A DNA stretch of 64,000 bases from NCBI GenBank assembly GCA_024803745.1, contig JANJXV010000043.1, forward strand, positions 2,081,501 through 2,145,500, in the 5' to 3' direction. Positions 1-13,300 of the stretch are shown one piece after another. The position numbers and the translations under genes were made by a program. Numbering within the stretch: the stretch's first letter is position 1; each line of letters opens with the position of its first letter. The notes under the pieces were generated by a model. It had not been told where the DNA came from. It searched no databases and saw only the letters and a list, made by a program, of their open reading frames with translations. The stretch is from Megascapheus bottae. Taxonomy: Eukaryota; Chordata; Mammalia; Rodentia; Geomyidae.

Positions 1-1218
1 TCACCCTAATACTAACCCTAAGGCTAACCCTCACCCTAAACCTAATCCTCACCCTAACGTAAACCCTAAACCTAACCCTAACCGTAACCTTAATCCTAAA
101 AATAACAACTAACTCCTAAATCTATCCTAACGCTAACCATTACGGTCATTAATCCTAACCCTAATCCTAATCCTAACCCAAACCCTAGTTTTAACCCTAA
201 TCATAACCCTAACCCTAACCTAACCATAAACCTAACCTTCACCTTAACCCTAACCCTCACCCTAACCATAACCATAACCCTAAATCTACCCCTAACTTTA
301 ACCCTCACCCTCATCCTCCCCCTAACCCTAACCCTAAAATAATCCCTAACTCCTAACCCTAACCCTAACCGTAACCTTAAGGGTCCCTAACCCTAACCCA
401 AACTCTAAGCCTAGTCCTAGCCCTAAACCTAACCATAAACCTAACCCTAACCCTAACCCTAACGCTAACCCGAACATTAACAGTAACCCTAAACCTAAAC
501 CTATCCATAATCCTAACAGTAACCCTCACCCTCAACCTCACCCTCACCCTCACACTAACTCTAACCCGAACTCTAACCCTAAACCTAAACCTCACCCTCA
601 CCCTCACCCTTAGCCTAACCGTAACTTTAACACTAACCCCAACCCTAACCCTAAACCAAACCCTAAACCTAACCCTAACACTAACCCTCACCCTCACTCT
701 AACTCTCACCCTCACTCTAACCCTAACTCTAACCCTAACACTCACCCTAACCATCACCTTCACCATAACCCTAATCCTAATCGAAACCTAACCATACACC
801 TAACCATAATCCTCACTCTAAACCTCACCCTAACCCTCACCTTAACCCTAACCATAACCCTAAATCTAACCCTAACCCTAACCCTCAACCTAAACCTAAC
901 CCTAACTCTAACCTTAACGCTCACCCTCACCCTAACCCTAACGCTAAGCAGAACCCTCATTCTAACACTCACACTCACCCTATCCCTAACCCTAACATTA
1001 ACACTAACCAAAATTTAAACACTAACCCTAACCATAACCCTAACCCTAAACCTACCCTCACCCTAACCCTAACCCTCACCCTCACCGTCACTCTAACACT
1101 AACCATAACACTAACCATAACCCTAACTCTAACTGTCCCTAAACCTAACCCTAAAGGTAACACTCACCCTCACGCCAAAGTTCACCCTAACCCTCACTCT
1201 AACCCTAACCCTCACCCT
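1..1218. repeat. Degenerate CCCTAA array, left edge
   Basis: Telomere-like hexamers on the + strand with many single-base variants, running off the left edge of the window. It contains the first punctuation site (377-389, TTAAGGGTCCCTA), preceded at about 335-355 by the AATCCCTAACTCCTAACCC block and followed at about 408-420 by a CTAGTCCTAG block. This is the same order seen in later cassettes. No gene is seen. The long open frames on the minus strand (alternating Val-Arg) follow directly from reading AGGGTT and its variants. Confidence 0.95.
1213..1218. repeat. Target site duplication, left copy (CACCCT)
   Basis: CACCCT lies directly before the LTR at 1219 and again directly after it at 1553-1558. 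Six-base duplications are typical of ERVK/IAP-class integration. CACCCT is a variant and not the commonest hexamer, so the match is somewhat better evidence than a CCCTAA match would be, though CACCCT is frequent in this array. Confidence 0.7.
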
Positions 1219-1340
1219 TTCTGGGGCCTCCCGGCAGCAAATTGGGGTTCCTGAAATAAGAGGCAGGGACTGGAAAAATTAGAAGAGAGACAAACACATC
1301 GGGTCCAGGAGGTCTGCAGCCCAAGCAAAAACTGCCCCCG

Positions 1341-1346
1341 TTTATT
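1341..1346 (-). promoter_or_regulatory. Polyadenylation signal AATAAA in the LTR
   Basis: TTTATT on the + strand reads AATAAA in the LTR sense direction. The related LTR has the same signal at 59711-59716 in the same relative place, upstream of the shared CTGCAG-rich stretch. Confidence 0.6.
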
Positions 1347-1358
1347 CTTAACTCAAAG

Positions 1359-1366
1359 TTTTTATC
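1359..1366 (-). promoter_or_regulatory. Possible TATA-like element (GATAAAAA)
   Basis: GATAAAAA lies about 13 bases upstream of AATAAA in the LTR sense direction. The close spacing means one of the two may not act in the classical way. AATAAA would fall near or upstream of a start site placed 25-30 bases from this element. The call is tentative. Confidence 0.3.
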
Positions 1367-1509
1367 CCTTCTTGAGACCAGGGCACTGCCAGGTGTTACA
1401 TCCAGATGGTTAATCAGGGAACTGTTGGGGGTTACATTCATATGGTAAATCTCAGATCAATTGAACAGGAGAAGGCCAAAAAACAATAAGACAATCAAGC
1501 AATTATCTG

Positions 1510-1517
1510 ATGCAAAT
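1510..1517 (-). promoter_or_regulatory. Octamer motif ATTTGCAT in the LTR U3
   Basis: ATGCAAAT on the + strand is ATTTGCAT in LTR sense, the exact POU/OCT octamer. It is about 36 bases inside the LTR 5' end and is kept in the second copy (18855-18862). Binding is inferred only from the motif. Confidence 0.45.
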
Positions 1518-1552
1518 CAAAGTACAGTTTGATTCCACTCTTGCTCCCGACA

Positions 1553-1558
1553 CACCCT
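1553..1558. repeat. Target site duplication, right copy (CACCCT)
   Basis: This is a perfect match to 1213-1218, directly after the LTR 5' end (minus-strand element). Confidence 0.7.
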
Positions 1559-4500
1559 CATCCTGCCCCTCACCCTAACCCTAACCCTAACAGTCACCCT
1601 AACCCTCACCCCCACCCTCACCCTAACTCTAAACCTAAACCTAACTATAAATCTAACCCTAACCCTCACCCTAACTCTAACGCTCACACTCATCCTAACA
1701 CTAACCCTAACATTAACCCTCACCATAACCCTAAACCTCAACCTAACCCTACCCCTAACCCTAACACTAACCCTAAAAATGACACCTAACTCCTAATGCT
1801 AACCCTACCCTAACCCTAACCTTAAGGTTCGCTAACCCAAATCCTAATCCTAACCCTAACCCTGACCCTAGTCCTAACCCTAATCCTAACCATAGCACTA
1901 ACCCTCACCCTAAGCCTAAACAGAACCCAATCCCTAACCATAACCCTAACCCTAACCTTAAAACTAACCCTAACCCTAATTTTAACCCTTACCCTCACCC
2001 CTACCCTAAACATAACCCTAACCCTAACCCTAACCCTAACCCCAACCCTAACCCTAACCCTAACCCTAACCCTAAAAATAACCCCTAACTCTTCACCCTG
2101 ACCCTAAGGGTCCCTAACCTAAAACTAATCCTAACACTAAGCATAACCCTAGTCCTACCCCTAACCATAAAACTAACGCTAACGCTAACCCTAATGCTAA
2201 CACTAACATTAACCCTAAACCTAACCCTCACACTCATCCTAAATCTCAACCTCAGCCTAACCCTAACCCTAACCCTAACACTCACCCTAACCCTCACACT
2301 CACCCTAACACTAATCCTAACCCTAAACCTTACCATATACCAAACCCTAACCCTCACTCTAACCCTCATCCTAACCCTCACCCTCACCCTTACCCTAACC
2401 CTAACCCTAACCCTAAACCTAACCCTAACCCTCATCCTAACCCTAAACATAACCTGAACCCTAACCCTCATCCTAATAATCACCCTCACCCTAAACCTAA
2501 CCCAAACTCTAACCCTCACCTAAACTAACCTAAACTTCACCCTAACCCTCACCCTACCCCTAAGCCTAACCCTAAAACTAACCCTAACCTTAACCCTCAC
2601 CTTAACACTCACCCTAACCCTAAGCCTAACCCTAACCCTCACCCTCACCCTTACCCTAAACCTAAACCTTACCCTAACCCTAAACCTAACCCTAACCCTC
2701 ATCCAAACGCTAAACCTAGCCTTAGCCTAAACCGTATATATAACCCTAACATTAATCCTAATCCTAACCATAACTCTAGTCTTAGCCCTAATCCTAACCA
2801 TAAACTTAAACCTAACAGTAACACTGACCTTAACCCTAACTCTAACCCTAACTCTAATTGTCCCTAACCCTAACCTTAACCCTGAACATAACCGTACTCC
2901 TAACCCTCACCCTAACCCTAACCCTAAACCTAAACCTCACCCTCACCGTAACACTAACAGTAACCATAACACTAACAATAACCCAAACCCTATCCCTAAC
3001 CCTAACTCTATACCTAACCCTAAAGTTCACCCTATCCCTCAACCTAAACCTCAACCTCACCCTAATCCTGACCCTCACCATCACCCTCATTCCCACCGTA
3101 ACCCTCACCCTCAACCTCACACTAACCCTAACCCTAACCCTAAAACAAACCCTACCCTAACCCTAAACCTAACCCTAACCCTAACCCTAAACTTCACCCT
3201 CAACCTCACACTAAACCTAACCCAAAACATAACCCTAACCCTAACCCTCACCCTAAACCTAACCCTAACCCTAAGCCTCATCCTCACCCTCATGCTTACC
3301 CAAACACTCACCCTCACCCAAACCCTCACCCTAAACCTAACCCTATCCCAAACCCTAACCCTAACTCTAACCGTAACTCTAACCTCACCCTCACCCTAAC
3401 CCTAACCCTTGCCCTAACCCTCACCCTCACCCTAACACTAACACTAACCCTAACACTAACCCTCACCATAACCCTCACTCTAACCGTAACCCAAAGCTAA
3501 CCCTCACCCAAACCCTAACCATAAAACTAATCCTCACCCTAACCCTCACCCTCACCCTAACCCTAATCCTAACCCTAAGACTAACACTAACACTAAACCT
3601 AACCCTCACACTCACCCTCACCTTCATCCTAACCCTAACCTTAACCGTAACCCTAATCCTAACCCTCATCCTAACCCTCAACCTAACCCTCACACTAACC
3701 CTCACCCTAAACCTCAACCTCACCGTAAACTTAACTCTAACTGAAACGCTAACCCTAACCCTAACACTAACTCTAACGCCAATCCTACCTCTAGCCCCAA
3801 AACTATACATTACCCTAAAACTAACAATAAGCCTAATCCTCACTCTCACCCTACCCCTAAACCTAACCCTAAACCTAACCCTGTCATCCTATCCCTCACC
3901 TTAAAACTAACCCTCACACTGACTCTAGCCCTACCCCATATCCTCACCCCAACCCTCACCCTAACCCTATCCATCACCCTCAAGCTAAACGTAACCATCA
4001 CCCTAACCCTCACCCTAACCCTAACCCTAACCGTCTTCCTAAACCTCAGACTCAACCAAACCCTAATCCTAACCCTAACAATAGATTTAACCCTAACCCA
4101 CACCCTAAACCTCACCCTAACCCTAACCCTAAACCTAACCCTAAAACTAACCATAACCCTTACCCTAACACTCACCGTGAACCTAATCTCACCCTCACCG
4201 TTTCCCTTGCTCTCACCCTCACCCTTAACCTAACCATCACCCTAACCCTCACCCAAACCCTAACCCTAACCGTCATCCTAACCCTCTCCATCAACCTAAC
4301 CCTAATCCTAACCCTAACCCTAAACATACACCTAACCCTAACCCTCACCCTCACCCTAACCCTAACCCTAACCCTAACCCTAATCATAAACCAAACCCTA
4401 GTCATACCCCTAACCCTAACATCAACCCAAACCCTAACCCTAACGCTAACCCTCACGCTCATCTCACCCTAACCCTAACCCTAATCCTCACCCTCACCCT

Positions 4501-7500
4501 CACCCTAACCCTCACATTCACCATAACCCTAACCATAACACTAACACTAAACCAATCCCTGACCCTAACCCTAACCTTAACCCTTACCCTCACCCTAACC
4601 CTACACTCACCCTCACCCTAACTCTAACCTTAATACTAACCCTAAATCTAACCATGACCCAAAGGGTCCCTAATACTAACCCTTATCCTAACGGTACCCT
4701 AACCCTATTCCTAGCCCTAATCCTAATCATAAATCTAACCCTATCACTAACCCTAACCCTAACCCTAAGTGTCCCTAACCCTAACCCTGCCCCTAACCCT
4801 CAACCTAACCAATACCCTAAAATTAACCCTAACCCTAATCCTAACCCTAACACTAAAAATAACCCTTAACCCTAACCCTAAGGTTCCCTAACCCTAATCC
4901 TAATCCTAAACCAAACCCTAACCCTAGTCCTAACCCTAAACATAACCCTAAACCTAACGACAACTCTAACCCTAACGCTAACCCTAACTTACCCCTAACC
5001 CTAACACTAACCCTAAGTGTCCCTAACCCTAACCTTAAACGTAACCTTCACCCTCACGCTAAGCCTCGCCCTAACCCTCACCCTCACCCTCTCCCTAACC
5101 CTAACCCTAACCCTAAATCTAACCCTCACTCTCACCTTCACCCTAAACCTAGTCCTAAAACTAACCCTAACCCTAACCCTAATCCTAACCCTCATCCTCA
5201 CCCTGACACTAAAACTAACCCTACCCCTACCCCTCACCCTCACCTTAATCTTAACCCTAATGCTAACCCTCGCCCTAACCCTAACCCTAACCCTCACCCT
5301 AACCATAACCATAACCCTAACCCTCACCTAACCCTCACCCTAACCCAAACCCTAACACTAACTCTAACCATAACCCTAATCCTAAACCCCACCCTCACCC
5401 TAACCTTAACCCTAACATTCACCTTAACTATCATCCTTACTCTCAACCTAACCCTAACACTAACCCCAAACCTAACCCAAACCCTAAACCTAACCCTAGC
5501 CCTAACCCAAACCCTAAACCTAACCCTACCCTAACCCTAATCCTCACACTAACTCAAACTCTGACCCTAACCCTAATCCTAACCCAAACCCTAAACCTAA
5601 CCCAAATCTAACCCTAACCCTAACCCTCAACCTAACTCTTCCCATAACCCAAACCTTAAAACTACACCTCACCCTCACCCTAACCCCAACACTCACGCTA
5701 ACCTTAACCCTATCTCTAACCCTAACTCTCACCCTAACCCTACCCCTAACCCTAACCATAACCCTCACCCTCACTATAACCCTAAACCTAACCTTCACCC
5801 TCACACTCACCCTAACTCTAGCCCTCAACCTCACGCTAACCCTAAACTTAACACTAACACTAACACTAATCCTCACCCTAACCCTAACCCTAACCCTCAC
5901 CCTAACCCTAACCCTCACCCTAACCCTAACCTAACCCTAAAAATAACCCCTGACTCCTAACCCTAACCCTAAGCATAACCCTACCCTAAACCTAGTACTC
6001 CACCTAACCCTAACCATAAACCTAACCCTCACCCTCACGCTAAACCTCACCCTAACCATCACAACAACCCTAACCCTAACGCTAATCCTAACCCTCAACC
6101 TAAACCTCACCCACACCCTCATCCTTATCCTAACACTAAACCTAACCTAACCCTATACCTCACCCTCTCCCTAACCCTAACTCTAACCCCAACCCTCACC
6201 CTAACCCTAAATCTAACACAAGCATTAAACCTCACCTGAACCCTGACCCTAACCCTAACTCTCATCCTAATCCTAATAATAACCCTAAACCTAACCCTAA
6301 CCCTAACCCTCACCCTCACCCTAACCCTAACCCTAACTCTCACCCTAACCCTCACTCTTACCTTCTCCCTAACTCTAAACATAAACCTAACCTTAACCCT
6401 ACCCCTAACCATCACCCTAACCCTAATCCTTACCCTAAGCCTAACCCTCACCCTAACCCTAACCCTAAACCTCACCCTAACCCTAATCGTAACCCTAACC
6501 AGCACCTAATCCTCACCCTAACCCTAACCTTATCACTAACGCTAACCGTAACCGTAACCCTAAACCTCGCCCTCACCCTAACCCTAACCGTAACCCTAAC
6601 CCTAACCCTAACCCGCACCTAATCCTTACCCTAACCCTAACCCAAACACTAACTCCAACCGTAACCCTAACCCTAAACCTCGCCCTCACCCTAAACCCTA
6701 ACATTCACCCTAACCCTCATCCTTACTCTCAACTTAACCCTAACTCTAACCCTACACCTAACCCAAACCCTAAACCTAACCTATCCCTAAACCAAACCCT
6801 AAACCTAACCCTACCCTCAACCTCTCCCTCACCACAACCCTATCCTTAAACATCACCCTAACCCTAACCCTAACCCTAACCCTTACACTAACACTAACCC
6901 TCACCCTAATCCTAACCCTCACCCTAAACATAACCTAACCCTAAAAATAAGCACGAACTCCTAACCCTAACCCTAACCATAATCCTACGGGTCCCTAACC
7001 CTAACCCAAATCCTAACCCTACCCAAACCCTAGTCCTACACTTAACCCTAACCAGAAATCTAACCCTCACCCTCATGCTAAACCTCACCCTAACCGTCAC
7101 CATAACCCTAACCCTAACCCTAATACTAACCCTCAACCTAAATCTAACATACACCCTCTCCCTAACCTAAACGTCACCCTCACCATAACCCTAACACTAA
7201 CTCTACCCTAGCACTAACCCTCAACCTAACCCTGACCCTAACACTAACCCTCACCCTAACCTTAATCATAACCTTAAACCTAACCCTAACCCTAACCATC
7301 ACCCTCAACCTAACCTTAACCCATACCCTCACCCTACCCAAAATCCTAACCCTCATCATAACCCAAACCCTCACCCTCACCCTACCCATAATCCTAAACC
7401 TCATCCTAACCCTAACCCTAACCCTAACCCTCACTCTAACCCTAACCCAGACCCTAACCCTCACCCTCACCCTAATCCTAACCTGAACCCACACCCTCAC

Positions 7501-10310
7501 CCTAACCATAAACCTAACCCTGACCCTACCTTTACCTCAGCCTATCTCACAACCTAACCCAAACCCTAACCCTCACCCAACCCTAAACCTAAGCCTCACC
7601 CTCACCCTAACCCTAATCCTATACCTAAACCTATCCCTAACCCTAACACTCACCCTAACCCTCATTCTCACCCTAACCCTAACCCTAACCCTTACCCTTA
7701 ACCTCACCCTAACCCTCACCCTATCCTTAACCCAAACCCTAACAATCACCCTCACCCTAACCCTAACAGACACCCTCACACTCACCCTCACCCTAACCAT
7801 AACCCTAACCCAAACCCCACACCTCATGCTAACCCTAAAACTATCCCTAAACCTAGCCCAAACCATAACACTTACCCTAACTCTAACCCTAACAATCACT
7901 CTCACCCTCAACCTAACCCTAACCCTCACTCTCACCCTATCCGTAACCCTAACCCAAACACTCATCCTAACCCTCACCCTAACCATAAGAATAACCCCTA
8001 ACTCCTTACTCTAAATCTAACCCTAATCCGAAGGGTTCATAACCCTAACCCTAATCCTAACCCTACCTAACCCTATTCCTAGCCCTAACGCTAACCATAA
8101 ACCTAACCCTGACACTAACCCTAACCCTAACCCTAAGTGTCCCTAACCCTAACCCTAACCGTAACCCTCAACCGATCCCTCACCCTAACCCTAATCCTAA
8201 CCCTAATCCTACCCCTCACCCTAACCCTAAAACTAACCCTAAATCTAACCCTCACCCTAACCCTCACCATAACCCTAACCCTAACACTAACCCTAACCCT
8301 AATCCTCACCCTAAATCTAACCCTAACCCTAAACTTCACCCTCACCTTAACCTAACCCTAACCCCAAACCGAATGCTAACCCTCACTCTAACCCTAATCC
8401 TAACCCTAACCATAACCCTAAACCTCACCCTAACCCGAACACTAACCCTAAACCTAAACCTAAACCTAACCCTAACTTTAACTCTTACCATCACCTCCAT
8501 CTAACCCTAAACCGAACCCAAACCCTAACATTAACACTAAAGCAAAATGTCCCTAATTCTAACAATAACCCTAAACCTAACCCCAACCCTCATCTTCACC
8601 CTAACCATCACCTTAAACCTCACATTCACCCCAACCCTGAACCTCATCCTGACCCTCATACTCAAATTAACCCTCACCCTCATCCTGAAACTAACCCTAA
8701 CCATAACACTAACTCAAACCTTAAGCAGAAACCTAACCCTAAACCTACCCTCACCCTCACCCTCACACTAAACCTAACCCTATCCCTAACCCTAACCCTA
8801 ACCCTCATCTTCACCCTAACCCTAACCCTCATCTTCACCCTCACCCTCACACTCACCCTAAAACTCACCCTCATCCTAACCCTAACCCTAAACCTAACCC
8901 TATCCCGAACCCTAAACCTAACCCTAACCGTAACCCTAACCTCACCATCATCCTAACTCTAACCCTAACACTAACCCTAAACCTAACTCTCACCCTAACC
9001 CTAACCATAACCTTAAAACTAATCTTCACCCTAAACCTCACCCTCACAATAATCCTAATTCTAACGCTAACCTTAACACTAACCCTAAACCTAACTTTTA
9101 CGCTCACCCTCACCCTCACCCTAACGCTAAACCTAACCCTAACCATAACCCTAACTCTCATCCTCAACCTAACCAGAACTCTAAATCTAACCCTAACGCT
9201 AACGCTTACCCTAACACTAATATTAACCCTAAAACTAACCCTCAACCTAACCCTCACCCTAACCCTAACCCTAAACCTAACCATAACTGTAACCAGAATC
9301 CTAAACTTTATCTTAAACCAATACCTAACCCTAACCCTAACCCTCACCCTAATGCTCACCCTCAACCTAACCCTAAACCTAACCCAAACCCTAAGCCTAA
9401 CCATAAACCTAACCCAAACCCTCACCCTCACCCTAAACCTAACCCTAATCCTAACCCTCTCCCTAACACTAACACTCAACCTAACCCTAACCCTAACCCT
9501 AATGCTAACCTTCACTCTAACCATCACCCTAAACCTAACCATCACCACAACTCTCACCCTAACCCTAACCCTCACCATAACCCTCAACCTAACCCTAACC
9601 CTCACCCTCTCCCTCACCCTCACCCTAGCCTAACCCTACCCTTAACGCTCACCCTAACTCTCTCCCTCACCCTAACCCTAACCCTAACACTCAACCTCAC
9701 CCTAACCCTAACCCTAACCCTAACTCTCAGCCTCACCATCACCCTCACCTTAACCTAATCTAACCCTAATTCTAAGCCTATTCCTAACCCTAACTCAAAC
9801 CCTAACCCTAACCATAACCCTAACTCAAACCCTAAACCTAACCCTAACTCTTACCCTGACCCTCAACCTCACCCTAACACTAACCCTAAGACTAACCCTC
9901 ACCCTAACCCTAACGCTAAACCTAACCCTAACCCTAACCCTAAATATAACACCTAACTCCTAACCTTATCCCTAAGCCTTACCCTAAGGGTTCCTAACTC
10001 TAACCCTAATCCTAAACCTAGTCCTATCCATAATCCTAACCATAACCCTAACACTAACAATACACCTAACCCTCACACTATCCCTAACCCTAAACCTCAA
10101 CCTAACCCTAACCATAACCATAAACCTAACCCTAACATTAACCCTAACCCGAACACTAACACTAACCCTAACCATAACTTTAACCCTCAAAGTTATCCTC
10201 ACCCTAACCCTAACCATCACAATAACCCTAAACCTAACCCTAACCCTAATCGTAAAAATAACCCCTAGCTCCTAACCCTAACCCTAACACTAACCCTAAG
10301 TCTCCCTAAC
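1559..10310. repeat. Degenerate CCCTAA array with single punctuation cassettes
   Basis: Continuous hexamer array. Punctuation sites or variants of them lie at about 1821-1835, 2102-2117, 4661-4673, 4765-4778, 4879-4891, 5013-5026, 6984-6999, 8031-8042, 8133-8146, 9983-9997 and 10296-10310. Most are preceded by a block close to AAAAATAACCCCTAACTCC (for example about 1775-1797, 2075-2090, 7989-8010, 9942-9962, 10254-10272) and followed within about 30-60 bases by CCTAGTCCTA. Four sites are packed into 4661-5026. At about 5935-5990 a cassette keeps the two flanking blocks but has lost the AGGGT core. No gene is seen. Confidence 0.9.
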
Positions 10311-13300
10311 CCTAACCCTAATCCTAAACCTAACCGTAACCCTAATCCCAGCCCTAACCCTAATCCTAATTCTCAACCTCACCCTATGCCTAACCCTAAC
10401 TCTCATGCTAAACTTAATCATAACCCTAAACCTAACCCTAATGCTCACCCTAAACCCCACCCTCATCCTAACCCTAACCCTAAACCTAAAGCTCACCCTC
10501 ACCATCACCATAACCCTAAGACTCACCCTAACCCTCAACCTCACCCTAAACCAAATCCTATCCATAACCCTAACCATAGACCTAAACCTAACCACCACCC
10601 TAACCCCAAGCCTAACCCTAACCCTAACCCTAACAGTCACCCTAACCATCACCCTAACCCTCACCCTCACCCTAACCCTAACCCTAAAACTAATCCTCAA
10701 ACTAACCCTGATCCTCAACATAAACCTAATCCTAACACTAAGCCTTACCCTAATTAAACCCTAAACCTAACCCTAACCCTAACCCAAACCCTAACCCTCA
10801 CTCTAACGTTAACCCTCACCCTCACCCTAATCTGACCCTCACCCTAACTCTAACCCTAACCCTAACCCTAACACTCACCCTAACCCTCACCCTCTCCCTA
10901 ACCCTAATCCTAACCCTAAACTAACACTAACGCTAAACCTAACCCTCACCCACACCCTCACCCTCACCCTAACGTTAATACTAACCCTAACCATAACCCA
11001 AATTCTCACCCTCAACCTAACCCCAACTATAACCCAAACCCTAACTCTCACCCTAACCCTCAACTTCACCCTAACCCTAACGCTAACCCTAACACTAACC
11101 CTAAACCTAAACTTCACCTTATCCCTCACACTCAGCCTCACCCTAACCTAACCCTAACCCTACCCATAACCGTAACCCTAACCCTAACCCTCATCCTAAA
11201 CCTAAACATAACCCTAATCTTAACCTTCACCCTAATGCTCACCCTCACCCTAACCCTAACCCTAACCCTAACTGTAACCCAAACCCTAACGCTAACCCTA
11301 AGCATAACCCTAAACCTAACCTTAATGCTAACCCTAATACTAACTCTCACCCCACCCTAACCATAACCTCACCTAACCCTAACACTAACCCTTATCCTAA
11401 CCCTAACCCTAACCCTAACTCTAACCCTCACCCTAACCCTCGCCCTAAACCTAAACATCACCCTAAATCTCACCTTAACCCTGACCCTCACACTAACCCT
11501 AACCCTAACCCTAACACTTACCCTCACCCTAACCCTCAACGTAACCCTAACCCTCGGCCTCACCCTAACCCTCAACCTAACGCTAACCCTTACCCTAACG
11601 CTCACCCTAAACCTCACCCTCACCCTAACCCTAATCCTAAACCTCACCCTTACCATCACCCTCACCCTAACCTAACCCTAACCCTAACCCTAACACTCAC
11701 CCTAACACTCAACCTCACCCTAAACCTAATACTATCCCTAACCCTAACCCTAACCCTCACTTAACCCTCACCATAACCCTAGCCCTAAACCTAACCATAA
11801 CCCTAACCGTAACCCTCATCGTAAACCTAACCCTAACCCTCACCCTAACCCTCAATCTAACCCTAACCCTAACCCTAAAACTAATCCTCAAACTAACCCT
11901 CATCCTCAACATAAACCTAATCCCAACCCTAAACTAACACAAACCTAAACCTAACCCTCAAACTCACCTTTACCCTCACTCTAATGCTAACCATAAACCC
12001 TAACCATAAACCTAACTCTTACCCTCAACCTAAACCTACTCTAAACCTAACCCTAACCCTCACCCTAACCCTCAACCACACCCTAACCCTAAAACTAACC
12101 CTAACCCTAACACTAACCCTAAACCTAACCCTCACCCTATCCCTCACACTCACAATCTCCCTAAACCTAACCCTAACCATAACCATAACCATAATCCTAA
12201 CACTAACCCTCATCCTAAATCTAAACCTAACCCTAACCCTAACTATCACCGTAATGCTAACCATCACACTAACACTAACCCTAAACCTAACCATAACCGA
12301 AAACATAACCCTAACCCTAACCATCACCTTAACCCTCACCGTAAGCCTCATCCTAGACCTCACCCTCACTCTCACCCTAACCCTAACACTAACCCGAACA
12401 CTCACCTTAACCCTCACCCTAACCCTAACACAAACCCTAAACCTAACCCTCACCCTCACCCTCACCCTAACACTAAGCCTAACCCTAACCCGAACCCAAA
12501 CCCTAACCCTAACCTAAACCCTAAAAATAACCCTAAACCTAACCTTCACCCTAAACCTAATCCTCATGCTAACCCTCACCCTACCTCTAACACTCAAGCT
12601 AACGCTCACCCCACCCCTAATACTCACGTTAACCCTCACCCTACCCCTAAGCATAACCCTAAAACGAACCCTAGCCTTAACCTTCACCTAACCCTCACCA
12701 TAACCCTAACCCTAACCCTAACACTCACCCTAACCCTAAAACTCACCCTAAACCTAACACTAACACTCACCCTAACCGTCACCCTCATCCTAACCCCAAT
12801 CCTAACCCTAACGTAACCCAACCCTAACCCTCACCCTAACACTCAACCTCACACTAAACCTAATCCTATCCCTAACCCTAACCGTAGACCTAAACCTACC
12901 CTCATCCTAACCCTCACCCTAACCCTAACCCTGAACCTAACCATAAACCTAACCCTGACCCTCACCATAACCCTAACCCTAACCCTCACGATAACCCTCA
13001 CCCTAACCCTAACCCTAACCCTAAAACTAATCCTCAAACTTACCCTCATCCTCAACATAAACCTAATCCTAACCCTAAACTAACACTAACCCTATCCTAA
13101 CCCTCAAACTCACCCTCACCCTAACCCTAACCCTAACCATCACACCAACACTAACAGTAACCCTAACCCTAACTCTAAACCTCTCCCTCCCTCTAAGCCT
13201 AACCCTCAACCCAATCCTAATCATAACCCTAACCCTAAACTTCACCCTCACCCTAACCCTCACCCTCACTCTCACCCCAACCCTAACCCTAACCCGAACC

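Larger units (their letters stand above)
1219..1552 (-). mobile_element. Solo LTR of an ERVK-like endogenous retrovirus
   Basis: This non-repeat island of 334 bp reads 5' to 3' on the minus strand. It begins TGTCGGGAGC (at 1552), which resembles the TGTTGGGAGC start of rodent IAP-type LTRs. It has an AATAAA signal at 1341-1346 and ends in GGCCCCAGAA at 1219. The last bases differ from the usual CA, probably by mutation. Its 3' half aligns with the LTR at 59573-60030: both share the CTGCAGACCTCC stretch, the TTTGTCTCTCTT stretch and a CAGGAA(C/T)CCCAAT stretch. Its first 131 bases match 18820-18950 with two differences. No primer-binding site, internal gene or second LTR in the same orientation adjoins it, so it is a solo LTR. 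The family name is not certain. Confidence 0.85.

Noticed and set aside
1..1200. A functional chromosome end at the left of the window
   Set aside because: A terminal telomere should be nearly pure CCCTAA. This stretch is as mutated as the rest and has cassettes. The orientation would suit a left end, but nothing shows that the end is near.
1205..1441. A 78-codon minus-strand frame of mixed composition
   Set aside because: It lies almost wholly inside the solo LTR, which is non-coding regulatory sequence. It has no protein similarity that I recognise.
2102..2117. Head-to-head telomere fusion points at the punctuation motif
   Set aside because: A fusion would switch strand for the remaining array. 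Here the C-rich strand resumes after about 5-6 bases, so these are short conserved motifs and not fusions.
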